The position numbers were made by a program, and so were the translations under genes. Positions 19,891-28,427 of a stretch of 64,000 bases of DNA are shown here, piece by piece. Every line of letters begins with the position of its first letter. Position 1 is the stretch's first letter. The notes under the pieces are model-generated. The model was not told where the DNA came from, made no database searches, and saw only the letters and a program-made list of their open reading frames with translations. The stretch is from Roseovarius sp. Pro17 (GTDB lineage Bacteria > Pseudomonadota > Alphaproteobacteria > Rhodobacterales > Rhodobacteraceae): positions 2,480,001 through 2,544,000 of the forward strand of contig NZ_CP141179.1 in assembly GCF_035599575.1 (NCBI RefSeq). Reading direction: 5' to 3'.

Positions 19891-20523
19891 CTAGCGCGAG
19901 CTTGCCAGTTTCCATGCCGCAAAGACAAAGAACGCGCCCAGCCCCGCTTCGATCCAGCGGCGCCCGCGCGCATAGGCGCTTCGGATCGGCCCGGATGACA
20001 GCAGCAGCGCCCAAGCGCCGTGCGCCACCAGCGATATCACGTAGGCACCCGCCACAAAGACGAAAACCACTCCGATGCCGCCCCCCTGCGTCGCCCCAAC
20101 CGATGCGATGGCCAGCCAGAAAATCAGTGCCTTGGGGTTCGTAACCTGAAGCGCGTATCCGGCGACAAAGCGACGTGGCAGGCTGCGTCGCCGTACGGCG
20201 CGCGCCTCTATCTTGGGGGGATGCGCGGCCTTGCGAAACGCGCCATAGGCCAGCCATAGCAAATATCCGGCCCCGATCACCTTGAGCACGCCCATCGCCC
20301 AAGCGGCCTGTGTCAGGATCAGCCCGACGCCCAGCAGCGTCGCGATGTTGATCGTGGCACTGCCCGCCGCGATCCCAAGGGCGACGACCAGCGCATCGCG
20401 CCGTCCCTCTGTCTGCGCCACACCCAGAAGCATCGCGACGGCCGGGCCAGGCGACGCGGCGGCAAACGCCAAAATGGAATAGGCGGCGACAAAGCCGGGC
20501 AGAAACAGCGCGAAATCAGTCAC
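19891..20523 (-). CDS. LysE/RhtB family amino-acid exporter
   Basis: A 210-residue inner-membrane protein with about six hydrophobic segments and the LysE-family N-terminal signature SPGPAVAMLLGVAQTEGRRDA (around residues 24-44) and TNPKALIFWLA (about 130-140). Members export amino acids or homoserine lactone-like compounds. It overlaps the end of the upstream rimI by 8 bases and so is the last gene of the nifU-tsaB-rimI-lysE run. The substrate cannot be read from the sequence. Confidence 0.88.
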   Translation of the reverse strand: MTDFALFLPGFVAAYSILAFAAASPGPAVAMLLGVAQTEGRRDALVVALGIAAGSATINIATLLGVGLILTQAAWAMGVLKVIGAGYLLWLAYGAFRKAAHPPKIEARAVRRRSLPRRFVAGYALQVTNPKALIFWLAIASVGATQGGGIGVVFVFVAGAYVISLVAHGAWALLLSSGPIRSAYARGRRWIEAGLGAFFVFAAWKLASSR

Positions 20524-20944
20524 GGCACGGCTCCAGATCCTTGGTCAACAACAGCGCATCAACAGGCGGGCCGTCGGACCTTGAGTAATATCCTGCACGT
20601 CGGCCGGTCTGTCGATACCCCGCCGCAGCATAGAGGGCACGCGCCGCCGCATTGTCCGCCGCCACCTCCAGAAATTGACGCTGCGCGCCCCTGCGCGCGC
20701 CAGCAGCCTCGATATTGTGCAAAAGGCGCGCGGCTACCCCTTGCCTGCGATAATCGGGGTCAGTCGCCAACGTCAGTAGCTCTGCCTCGCCCGCGATGAC
20801 GCGGGTCAGCGCGAATCCATTCGGCTCGACGCAAAGGCAACAATGCGGGGATGCGAGCAGATCGGCGAATTCTGCCGCACTCCAGCCCCGGCCCTGACGA
20901 GCGAAGGCACGCGCGTGCAGCCTTGCGAGGGCCTCAGGCCCCAT
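20516..20944 (-). CDS. rimI: GNAT acetyltransferase, RimI type
   Basis: A 142-residue GNAT protein with the acetyl-CoA loop DYRRQGVAARLLHNIE (about residues 63-78) and the C-terminal EVAADNAAARALYAAAGYRQTGRRAGYY motif typical of RimI. RimI acetylates the N-terminus of ribosomal protein S18 in enterobacteria. Adjacency to tsaB (11-base overlap) is the usual bacterial arrangement and supports the name. Slightly shorter than E. coli RimI. Confidence 0.85.
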   Translation of the reverse strand: MGPEALARLHARAFARQGRGWSAAEFADLLASPHCCLCVEPNGFALTRVIAGEAELLTLATDPDYRRQGVAARLLHNIEAAGARRGAQRQFLEVAADNAAARALYAAAGYRQTGRRAGYYSRSDGPPVDALLLTKDLEPCRD

Positions 20945-21596
20945 CGTCCAACATCACCGGCGGCAAATCCCGTGCCGGTGCCGCGTCGACGGGTTTAAGG
21001 TAGAAGGGGACGGCAGGCGGTCCGCCGCCCTGCCAACGTATGGCCGCGATGCGCGCAATGGCAGATCCTGGCGCATAGGGCGCAGGCACATGCGGCACAC
21101 CCAGCCGTTCGGCGATCTCGCCACCGGCGGACCCTATGGACACAAGATCGGGTTGGACCAGATCAGGTGGCAAATCCGCGATGGTTACAAGCGCGGGCGG
21201 CACGTCGCGCGCCATGCAAAACCCCTGCATGTAGGCCTGCCCGCGCGGCGCGGCGATCGAGGCAAGGACCGGCCCGTGCGTGCCATGGGCCAGCGCGTCC
21301 AGCAGGGAAACGCCAATCACAGGCACTTCCAGCGCCAGTGCGAGGCCGCGCATCGCCGAGACCGAGATACGCACACCTGTGAAATTGCCCGGCCCCGTGC
21401 CAACGCCAAGCGCCGACAGGTCACGCCACGTAGCCCCGCCGCGGGCCATCAGGTCCTCAAGCAGCGGAAACAGCGCCTCTGCCTGACCTTTTGGCATGTC
21501 CTCATAAAGATCGGACACGACTTCGCCGCCCTTCAAAAGGACGGCGCTGCAATAGGGGCCAGATGTGTCGACGCCTAGTATCAGCGCATCAGACAC
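20934..21596 (-). CDS. tsaB: tRNA t6A37 threonylcarbamoyltransferase subunit TsaB
   Basis: A 220-residue ASKHA-fold protein, the partner that bridges TsaD and TsaE for threonylcarbamoyl-adenosine synthesis on ANN-decoding tRNAs. The opening ILGVDTSGPYCSAVLL and the motif LGVGTGPGNFTGVRISVS are diagnostic. The C-terminal domain is degenerate, as usual for TsaB. It overlaps nifU by 8 bases and rimI by 11 bases, so the genes are almost certainly one transcript. Confidence 0.93.
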   Translation of the reverse strand: MSDALILGVDTSGPYCSAVLLKGGEVVSDLYEDMPKGQAEALFPLLEDLMARGGATWRDLSALGVGTGPGNFTGVRISVSAMRGLALALEVPVIGVSLLDALAHGTHGPVLASIAAPRGQAYMQGFCMARDVPPALVTIADLPPDLVQPDLVSIGSAGGEIAERLGVPHVPAPYAPGSAIARIAAIRWQGGGPPAVPFYLKPVDAAPARDLPPVMLDDGA

Positions 21597-22152
21597 CGAC
21601 GGGGCGCACTTCGGTCACTTCGGGGATGTAGTGGCGCAAGAGGTTCTCGATGCCCATCTTCAGCGTGATGGTCGAGGACGGGCAACCGGCGCAGGCCCCC
21701 TGCATGTGCAAATAGACGACGCCCCGATCAAAGCCGTGGAACGTGATGTCGCCCCCATCCTGCGCAACGGCGGGCCGCACGCGGGTATCCAGAAGTTCCT
21801 TGATTTGGTTGACGATCTCACTGTCCTCGCCGGTATGCTCGGAATGGCCAGACGGCGCTGTGCCGCCATCCTTCATTACCGGCAGGCCGGACTGGAAATG
21901 CTCCATTATCGCGCCCAAAAGCGCGGGTTTGATATGGTCCCATTCGATCCCGTCCACCTTGGTCACGGTCACGAAATCATTGCCAAAGAACACGGCAGAC
22001 ACGCCATCGACCGCAAAGATGCGGGTCGCCAAAGGCGAGGCGTCTGCATTCTCAGGCGATGGAAAGTCGGCAGTTCCTGCGGGCAGAACTGTCTGGCCGG
22101 GCAGAAACTTGAGCGTCGCCGGGTTGGGCGTGGATTCGGTCTGAATGAACAT
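21589..22152 (-). CDS. NifU-family Fe-S scaffold protein
   Basis: A 187-residue protein with an N-terminal Nfu_N domain (MFIQTESTPNPATLKFLPG to about residue 90) and a C-terminal NifU-like domain with GACAGCPSSTITLKMGIEN, where the CxxC pair binds or delivers an Fe-S cluster. The domain layout is that of mitochondrial-type NFU1. First gene of the overlapping run to lysE. An iron-box-like palindrome (22210-22226) lies 57 bases upstream of the start, which fits iron control of Fe-S biogenesis (inference). Confidence 0.92.
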   Translation of the reverse strand: MFIQTESTPNPATLKFLPGQTVLPAGTADFPSPENADASPLATRIFAVDGVSAVFFGNDFVTVTKVDGIEWDHIKPALLGAIMEHFQSGLPVMKDGGTAPSGHSEHTGEDSEIVNQIKELLDTRVRPAVAQDGGDITFHGFDRGVVYLHMQGACAGCPSSTITLKMGIENLLRHYIPEVTEVRPVGV

Positions 22153-22209
22153 GAGGCACCCTTGAATTGTCTATCAAACACATGCGCCTCGCAGCGCGCC
22201 AAGTCAAGG

Positions 22210-22226
22210 TTTGGAACGATTCTAAA
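22210..22226 (-). promoter_or_regulatory. Irr/ICE-box-like palindrome upstream of nifU
   Basis: TTTGGAACGATTCTAAA is a 17-base imperfect palindrome matching the ICE (Irr-box) pattern TTTAGAA-N3-TTCTAAA known from Rhizobiales and Rhodobacterales, with one mismatch. It sits 58-74 bases before the nifU start, a plausible operator position. Confidence 0.55.
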
Positions 22227-22630
22227 CTACGCCTGATCGCAATTTTTGGTGAAAAATGTTCTACTCGGAGGCTGTGCGATCGTTGGGCCGTGCGTCGTTG
22301 CAACACAAAAATATGACAAATTCCCTTATTTTTCAACGGCCAATGGTGTCTCGGCCTCCCGAAAGGTTCTCGGCAGATTCAATTGAGATCGTAGATAGTG
22401 ATGGAGAGCAATCAATTGCAAAATCAAACCCATTTGCTGTGGCTCGGGTGAAAGCCGTGTCGGTGAATCAGCATTACGATAGTCGGAGGGCTTCACATCG
22501 ATGCTGGTGGTTCCAACACACTGACGACAGACACCAACAGGCCGGGCGCTACCAGATGAAGGTTCAGCACGCGGGCAGGTCGCTCGCGATGATTGTGATT
22601 GCTGTCCTCACCTTGGCCTACAGCACCATC
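22227..22630. other. intergenic region between nifU and cls; no gene recognised
   Basis: Apart from likely promoter sequence for nifU next to the iron box, this roughly 400-base stretch shows no supported gene. A long plus-strand frame passes through it, but that frame continues antisense through the cardiolipin synthase gene and is best explained as a shadow. No strong hairpin or repeat was seen. Confidence 0.5.
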
Positions 22631-24061
22631 CTACAGCACCGGGCCAATCGTCGCGATGACATTGTTCCAGATCCGCCTGTACCAGGGCCAGGCCAGAACT
22701 GTCGGCAACGTCACCTCCTGGGAGCGGCTGATATAGTCCTGCTGCCGCTCGAACACTGCTTGGGTTATGCCCATGTCTTGCAACAGTATGTTATTCTCGT
22801 AGTTCAGGTCGAAACTGCGCAAATCCAGATTCGAAGACCCGATCAGGCAGACCTTTCCATCGATCGTCAGGGTCTTGGCGTGCAGCAGGCCGTCCGTGAA
22901 CTCATGGATGATGCACCCGGCCTCCAGCAACGTGTGATAATAGCTGCGGCTGGCGGCGGCGACGATCCAACTGTCGTTCCGTTTGGGATAGATCAGCGTC
23001 ACCGTGACGCCGCGATGGGCCGCGGCGCACAGCGCGTCCATCAGCGTCGTATCGGGCACGAAATAGGGCGTGGAAATGGTCAGATCACTCCGCGCGCAGG
23101 TGATCAGGTTCGCGAACAGCTGCGGCGTGGCGCCCCGCCGCTCGGTCGGGCCGACGCCCATCACCTGCGCCGGAAACCCGCCTTTGACCGGTTCGGATAC
23201 CAGCTCAATCCCGTCCAGCGGTTCGCCGGTTGCCTGCATCCAGTCACTGGCGAACAGCAGTTGGTTCTGCGCCACGACCGGCCCGGTGAATCGCAGCATG
23301 ATATCGACCCAAGGCGCGTATTTCGCCTTTGGCAGAAACTCTGGATCTGCCGAATTTCGGCTGCCGCAATAGGTGATGCGCCCGTCGATCACCGTGATCT
23401 TGCGATGGTTGCGCAGGTCGACACGGCTGGTCAGCAGGACGCGGATCAGGTTTCTGAACGACAATGCAATGGCAACGTTGACGCCCGCCGCGTCCATGCG
23501 TTTCCACAGCTTGGACTTGATCAGGGCGCGCGATCCCAGCCCGTCTGCCATCGCGCGGCACGTCACCCCGCGCCCGGCAGCGCGGATCAGGGCTTCGGCC
23601 ACATCGGTGCCGGTATTGTCGCTGAGCCAAATGTAATAAAGCACGTGCACATGATCGGTGGCCGCGTCGATATCAGCCACCAGCCGCGCCCGCGTCGCAT
23701 CACCATCCGCCATAAGCTCGGCGGCATTGTCGTCCACCGGATGAAATCCGTTGATTGAGCCTGCATATCGGAATGCGGGGCAATAAGCCGGATCAATCAG
23801 TCGTTCGCTGTCGCCCGCATCGCCCATGAACCCGTGCGCCTTGGCACGGATTTCGTCGAACACCTCCTTGTGGCGCCGGATCACCCGGCTGCCGATATCG
23901 ACCTCACCGAAAAGGAAGTAAATGACGGTTCCGAAATAGGGCAAGAGGTTCAGAACGATGAACCACGCCAAGCGCGCAGGCGGGGACAGGTCGTCGCGCA
24001 GCAGGATGCGGATTGTGAAGGTCACAACCAGAAGCACATGGAAAATCAGGAGAATTGTCAT
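22631..24061 (-). CDS. cls: cardiolipin synthase (PLD superfamily)
   Basis: A 476-residue membrane enzyme that joins two phosphatidylglycerols into cardiolipin. Two N-terminal transmembrane helices (ILLIFHVLLVVTFTIRILL and WFIVLNLLPYFGTVIYFLFG) precede two PLD domains. The HKD motifs are HRKITVIDGRITYCGSRN (about residue 217) and HAKTLTIDGKVCLIGSSN (about 397), both complete. Length matches ClsA-type enzymes. Followed closely on the other side by an unrelated YrhK protein gene on the same strand. Confidence 0.95.
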   Translation of the reverse strand: MTILLIFHVLLVVTFTIRILLRDDLSPPARLAWFIVLNLLPYFGTVIYFLFGEVDIGSRVIRRHKEVFDEIRAKAHGFMGDAGDSERLIDPAYCPAFRYAGSINGFHPVDDNAAELMADGDATRARLVADIDAATDHVHVLYYIWLSDNTGTDVAEALIRAAGRGVTCRAMADGLGSRALIKSKLWKRMDAAGVNVAIALSFRNLIRVLLTSRVDLRNHRKITVIDGRITYCGSRNSADPEFLPKAKYAPWVDIMLRFTGPVVAQNQLLFASDWMQATGEPLDGIELVSEPVKGGFPAQVMGVGPTERRGATPQLFANLITCARSDLTISTPYFVPDTTLMDALCAAAHRGVTVTLIYPKRNDSWIVAAASRSYYHTLLEAGCIIHEFTDGLLHAKTLTIDGKVCLIGSSNLDLRSFDLNYENNILLQDMGITQAVFERQQDYISRSQEVTLPTVLAWPWYRRIWNNVIATIGPVL

Positions 24062-24089
24062 CAGGTGTCCTTTGGAACGTCAACGCACC

Positions 24090-24365
24090 TTATCGGTTGC
24101 CAGCGACATCGTCAGAAGTATTGACGCGCATATATGCGATTTCACGCACCAGTTTGATTGTCGGACGCATCCCGAACAGGATCGAGCCGATTAGGAACAG
24201 CCATGTCGCTGCGTAGGTGGTGCTTGTGCTGAAAAAGAGGATGCTGCCCACGACAAACAGTGCAGCGGCCGAGAAATCGACAAGCGTGTAGGCCAGCTCG
24301 GCATATGCATATATGCGCCTGTGCGCGTAACTGCGCAGGTGATTGGCGGGATCGAACAGCTTCAT
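24090..24365 (-). CDS. YrhK-like small membrane protein
   Basis: A 91-residue protein with two hydrophobic segments (LVDFSAAALFVVGSILFFS and TYAATWLFLIGSILFGMRP) and the YrhK-type pattern YAYAELAYTLVDF followed by GSILFF. The family is widespread and uncharacterised. Lies 28 bases upstream of cls on the same strand, so it may share its transcript. The tail KLVREIAYMR is positively charged and probably cytoplasmic. Confidence 0.75.
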   Translation of the reverse strand: MKLFDPANHLRSYAHRRIYAYAELAYTLVDFSAAALFVVGSILFFSTSTTYAATWLFLIGSILFGMRPTIKLVREIAYMRVNTSDDVAGNR

Positions 24366-24411
24366 TAAATCGTCCTTTTGATTTTGCCGATAACCTGACC
24401 AGAACCTGAAA

Positions 24412-24624
24412 TCAGCCCAGTCCGGGAAGACCGGCTTTTACCCCTGCTACGAACATCTCTACCGCGATCGCCAACAGGATCATTCCCATCAATCGCGACA
24501 TGATTTCGCGCATCCTGTTACTCAGAACTTTGCCGAAGAAGGACACAAAGAATAGAACGATAAACAGCATGGCAAGGACGCGAGCAAGCCGCATTTTGCG
24601 GCTATTGCGGTTTATGGATCTCAA
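24412..24624 (-). pseudogene. C-terminal remnant of a MarC-family membrane protein
   Basis: The 70-codon frame ends with SNRMREIMSRLMGMILLAIA and a downstream VEMFVAGVK, the typical last transmembrane helix of MarC/SNARE-associated NAAT proteins, preceded by one further hydrophobic segment. MarC proteins are about 200 residues; the other helices are absent from the 124 bases between here and the divergent TRAP gene. It is therefore read as a truncated relic and not a functional small protein. The call rests on remembered family patterns. Confidence 0.5.
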
Positions 24625-24748
24625 TCATTGGGGGTCGCCAGAAGCCGCACCAAAGCGCCTCTTTTTGTTGACTGTCTGGATGCTTCGCGTTTTAAGGCGG
24701 GGCGCACCGCAAGCGGCGATTGCAGACCTTCCGAAAGGATCGAAACGA

Positions 24749-25336
24749 ATGATGCGACTGGTCGCAGGGATTGCAGCCCTCATCTGCCGGATCAACTGGA
24801 TCGTCGGTCAGGTGTTTTCATGGCTGTCGCTGGGGATCGTGCTGATCTGCTTTACGGTGGTGGTGCAGCGCTATGTGTTTGCGATCAGCTACGTCTGGAT
24901 GCAGGACCTCTATATCTGGCTGAGCGGGGCAATGTTCACCGCCGTCGCCGGATTTGCGCTGATGCGCGACGATCATGTGCGCGTCGATATCTTCTACCGC
25001 CCTGCCAGGGTGCGCACCCGCGCAGTGATCGACCTGATCGGCGCGCTGGTGTTCCTGCTGCCCTTTACCGCTGTCGTCTATGTCTACTCGATGCCCTTCG
25101 TGCAGCGCGCGTGGTCCTATTCCGAGGCGTCGGCGAATGTCGGCGGGATGCCGGGGCTCTATATTCTCAAGACGTTCATCATCGCCTTCGCGTTGCTGCT
25201 GGCGCTACAGGCGATCGCGATGATCTGCCGGTCAGTGCTGGTGCTGGGCGGACGGCGCGATCTGGTGCCGCTGGCGATCCAATATCCCATCGGCGCTGAT
25301 GATGCCGCCGCCGCCGCTATCAAGGGGATGCATTGA
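24749..25336 (+). CDS. TRAP transporter small permease (DctQ type)
   Basis: A 195-residue four-helix small subunit of a tripartite ATP-independent periplasmic transporter. The family pattern LYIWLSGAMFTAVAGFALMRDDHVRVDIFY is clear in the middle. ATG 24749 (or 24752) is preceded by AAAGGA. The stop overlaps the large-permease start (TGATG). The matching binding protein is probably the convergent gene at 27205-28290. The substrate is unknown; a mannitol/2-oxoacid-type system is possible. Confidence 0.9.
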   Translation: MMRLVAGIAALICRINWIVGQVFSWLSLGIVLICFTVVVQRYVFAISYVWMQDLYIWLSGAMFTAVAGFALMRDDHVRVDIFYRPARVRTRAVIDLIGALVFLLPFTAVVYVYSMPFVQRAWSYSEASANVGGMPGLYILKTFIIAFALLLALQAIAMICRSVLVLGGRRDLVPLAIQYPIGADDAAAAAIKGMH

Positions 25337-26727
25337 TGGATCCCATCCTGATCGGCGAAATCCTCGCCGGGCTGATGTTTTTTGGCATCATCGGCTTTTT
25401 GCTGCTGGGCTTTCCCGTCGCGTTCACGCTGGCGGGTGTGTCGCTGATGTTTGGCGGCGTCGGCTATTGGCTGGGCGTTTTCGATCCGTCGAACTTTGGC
25501 GCGCTGCCGAACCGCTATATCGGCTTCATGACCAACGAAGTGTTGGTGGCGGTGCCGCTCTTTATCTTCATGGGCGTCATGCTGGAACGGTCGCGCATCG
25601 CCGAGCAATTGCTGCTGACCATGGGCAAGCTATTCGGCAACCTGCGCGGCGGCCTTGGCATATCGGTCATTCTGGTGGGCGCGATGCTGGCCGCTTCGAC
25701 CGGCGTTGTCGGTGCGACTGTGGTGACCATGGGCCTGATTTCGCTGCCCGCGATGCTGCGGGCGGGATATGATCCCAAGCTCTCGACCGGGGTGATCTGC
25801 GCGTCCGGCACGCTGGGCCAGATTGTGCCGCCCTCGACAGTCCTCATTTTCATGGGTGACATGCTGTCGGGCATTAATTCACAGGTCCAGATGGAAAAGG
25901 GCAATTTCGCACCCACGGCCGTATCTGTCGGAGACCTGTTCGCCGGGGCGCTGCTGCCGGGCTTCCTGCTGGTCGGTCTCTACCTCGCCTATACAATATT
26001 CAAGGCGTTGACCGACCCCGAGTCGTGCCCTGCCACACCGGTGCCGGAATCCGAGCGCGGCGATCTCTTGCGCGAGGTGTTTTCGGCCCTTCTGCCCCCG
26101 CTTTTGCTGATCCTCGCCGTCCTCGGCTCGATCCTCGGCGGTATCGCCACCCCGACCGAGGCGGCATCGGTGGGCGCTGTCGGTGCCATGGTGCTGGCCG
26201 CGCTGCGCTGGCGCCTGTCATTCACGATCCTGCGTGAGACGGTCGTCGCCACAGCAACGATCACCTCAATGGTGTTCGTTGTCCTGCTGGGCGCATCGGT
26301 TTTCTCGGTCGTCTTCCGCCTGATGGGTGGCGACAATCTGGTACATGAGTTCCTCGCCAACCTGCCCGGAGGCACGCTGGCCGCCGTCGCCATGGTCATG
26401 TTGATCATGTTCTTTCTTGGCTTCATCTTGGACACATTCGAGATCATCTTTATCGTGATTCCGATCACCGCGCCGGTGCTGCTGGCGATGGACGTCGATC
26501 CGGTGTGGCTGGGCGTGTTGGTCGGGGTGAACCTGCAAACATCGTTCCTAACGCCGCCCTTCGGTTTTGCGCTATTCTACCTGCGCGGCGTCGCCCCACC
26601 CGAATTACCGACCTCGGCGATCTACAAGGGCATCCTGCCGTTTGTCGCGCTGCAAATTGCGGCGATCGCGATACTCTTCATCTTTCCGGGCATCGTGACA
26701 TGGCTGCCGAGGCTGATCGCTGGCTAG
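25336..26727 (+). CDS. TRAP transporter large permease (DctM type)
   Basis: A 463-residue Na+-driven permease with about 12 hydrophobic segments. DctM landmarks include VPLFIFMGVMLERSRIAEQL, VGATVVTMGLISLPAML, ASGTLGQIVPPSTVLIFMGD, GIATPTEAASVGAVGA and NLQTSFLTPPFGFALFYLRG, the last two of which line the substrate and ion sites. The longer 464-codon frame begins with TTG; ATG 25336 overlapping the dctQ stop by one base is the natural start. Confidence 0.93.
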   Translation: MDPILIGEILAGLMFFGIIGFLLLGFPVAFTLAGVSLMFGGVGYWLGVFDPSNFGALPNRYIGFMTNEVLVAVPLFIFMGVMLERSRIAEQLLLTMGKLFGNLRGGLGISVILVGAMLAASTGVVGATVVTMGLISLPAMLRAGYDPKLSTGVICASGTLGQIVPPSTVLIFMGDMLSGINSQVQMEKGNFAPTAVSVGDLFAGALLPGFLLVGLYLAYTIFKALTDPESCPATPVPESERGDLLREVFSALLPPLLLILAVLGSILGGIATPTEAASVGAVGAMVLAALRWRLSFTILRETVVATATITSMVFVVLLGASVFSVVFRLMGGDNLVHEFLANLPGGTLAAVAMVMLIMFFLGFILDTFEIIFIVIPITAPVLLAMDVDPVWLGVLVGVNLQTSFLTPPFGFALFYLRGVAPPELPTSAIYKGILPFVALQIAAIAILFIFPGIVTWLPRLIAG

Positions 26728-26762
26728 CTTGACTCAGCAAAACGCGCGCTTAGGCTGAAGGC

Positions 26763-27128
26763 ATGGACCCTGACCTGACGCCGACATTTAATGCCTTGCG
26801 GCCCCTCTACAGCCGCCATGCGGAGACATGCGTGGTCATGTCCGACACGTCCGAGCGCTATTGGCTGGGAACACATGAGCAGCGCGCGCGAGACGGGTAT
26901 CGCACCGATTTCGGCGGCGTGCAGATCAATAAGGCGTATGTGTCGGCCCATTTGATGCCGGTCTATATCCATCCCGACATGCTGGAGGGCCACAGCCCCG
27001 ATCTGAAAAAACGAATGCAGGGCAAATCCTGTTTCAACTTTAAAAAGCCCGACGCGCGCCTGTTCGAGGAACTGGATCAATTGATAACGACGGGCATCGC
27101 GCGGTTTCAGCAGGACGGCCGGCTGTGA
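26763..27128 (+). CDS. conserved small protein of unknown function
   Basis: A 121-residue soluble protein beginning 35 bases after dctM. It contains YLGTH-like and VYIHPDM stretches and ends with RMQGKSCFNFKKPDARLFEELDQL, a pattern that recalls DUF1801-type (YdhG-like) small proteins, but the match is weak. No signal peptide or membrane helix. It may share the dctQM transcript. Function not assigned. Confidence 0.6.
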   Translation: MDPDLTPTFNALRPLYSRHAETCVVMSDTSERYWLGTHEQRARDGYRTDFGGVQINKAYVSAHLMPVYIHPDMLEGHSPDLKKRMQGKSCFNFKKPDARLFEELDQLITTGIARFQQDGRL

Positions 27129-27149
27129 TGCCACTGATAGCGCGCCACT

Positions 27150-27178
27150 AAAAAAGGCCCGGTGCAATCCACCGGGCC
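27150..27178 (-). terminator. Rho-independent terminator of the convergent dctP gene
   Basis: On the minus strand GGCCCGGTG (27178-27170), loop GATTG, CACCGGGCC (27164-27156) is followed directly by TTTTTT. A perfect 9-bp GC-rich stem plus T-run makes this a strong terminator for the gene ending at 27205. On the plus strand the same hairpin could also stop readthrough from dctQM, though without a T-run. Confidence 0.9.
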
Positions 27179-27204
27179 CTTGCCATTCACATTCGAGCCA
27201 ATTC

Positions 27205-28290
27205 TCAGAACTTCAGATACTTCGCCCGTGCCGCCTGAAACGGTGCGTCGATCTGCTCGGTGCGCGTGCGCACCAGCGCGAGCGCGTCGAGGTAGCTCTG
27301 GGTTGTCTTCTGGACCAGCGGGTCGTCACTAGCTTGCAGCTCTTCGATCACTTCCATGGACGCCTTGGCGCCCGCTTCCATGATGTCGTCGGGGAACTGA
27401 TGCACCTGCACACCATGCTCTTCGACCAGCGTTTTCAGCGCGCGCGGATCGTTGGCGATGAAATCGGCCGAGACCTGATCGTATTCCGCCTGACTGACAT
27501 CGCGCACGATCGCCTGCAGATCATCCGGCAGCGCCTGATACTTGGCCTTGTCGACGACCAGTTCGGTCGCAAGGCCCGGTTCAACAAAGCTGGGCATGTA
27601 GTAGTGCTTGGCGACCTGATGAAAGCCCAGCGCCAGATCATTGTAGGGACCAACGAATTCGGCAGCGTCCAGTGCGCCCGATTGCAGCGCCTGAAAAATC
27701 TCGCCGCCCGCCATGTTGGTGACGGTCGCGCCCAGTTTCTCCCACACGCGGCCACCAAGGCCGGGGGTGCGGAAACGCTTGCCCTTGATATCAGCGAGGC
27801 CGGTCAGCTCTTCGCGGAACCAGCCGCCGGTCTGGTTGCCTGTGTTGCCGGACAAAAATCCCTGCACGCCAAACTGGTCATAAATCTCGTCCCAGATCTC
27901 CTGCCCGCCCATATAGCGGACCCATGCGGTCAGTTCGGCGGTGGTCATACCGTAGGGGACGCCGGTGAAAAACGACAGCGCGGGCGATTTGTTCTGCCAG
28001 TAATAGGCGGCGCCATGGCTCATCTCGGCGGTGCCGTCGATCACGGCATCAAGGCTTTGCAATGGTGGAACCAGCTCACCTGCCGAATAAACCTGCACTG
28101 TCAGGCGGCCACCCGAGGCAGTAGTGATCCGGTCGGCAAGGCGCTGCGCGCCAACACCGAGGCCGGGGAAATTCTTGGGCCAGGTGGTGACCATGCGCCA
28201 CGTGATATTGCCCTGCGCGATGGCCGGTGCGGCCAATGCTGTCGCAGCGGTGCCGATAGCACCCGCGCGGATAAAGGAACGACGATCCAT
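27205..28290 (-). CDS. TRAP transporter substrate-binding protein (DctP/TakP type)
   Basis: A 361-residue periplasmic binding protein with a Tat-type leader (DRRSFIRAGAIG, cleavage likely after APAIA). Motifs VYSAGELVPPLQSLDAVIDG, GNTGNQTGGWFR and AAEFVGPYNDLALGF closely follow the TakP subgroup, which binds 2-oxoacids as dimers in Rhodobacter; the carboxylate-binding region RFRTPGLGGRVWEKLG is present. It is on the opposite strand to dctQM, an unusual split, but no other permease is next to it. Substrate is a predicted 2-oxo or hydroxy acid (inference). Confidence 0.88.
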   Translation of the reverse strand: MDRRSFIRAGAIGTAATALAAPAIAQGNITWRMVTTWPKNFPGLGVGAQRLADRITTASGGRLTVQVYSAGELVPPLQSLDAVIDGTAEMSHGAAYYWQNKSPALSFFTGVPYGMTTAELTAWVRYMGGQEIWDEIYDQFGVQGFLSGNTGNQTGGWFREELTGLADIKGKRFRTPGLGGRVWEKLGATVTNMAGGEIFQALQSGALDAAEFVGPYNDLALGFHQVAKHYYMPSFVEPGLATELVVDKAKYQALPDDLQAIVRDVSQAEYDQVSADFIANDPRALKTLVEEHGVQVHQFPDDIMEAGAKASMEVIEELQASDDPLVQKTTQSYLDALALVRTRTEQIDAPFQAARAKYLKF

Positions 28291-28427
28291 TAAGTAAACC
28301 TCTCAGTTATGTCGGATAGCGCGGGGGCAGATAGGCTATGCAGGCCACCCCCCGCGATCGTGCGGCAAATTAATCAGCGGGCACCGCAAATGTCCATTGC
28401 AACATCGGAACCGTTTCGCGCCGGCCC

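Noticed and set aside
22256..23758. A 500-codon plus-strand frame through the nifU-cls gap
   Set aside because: Most of it lies antisense to cardiolipin synthase, whose HKD motifs are unmistakable. The translation is rich in Arg, His and Gln as expected of a shadow frame.
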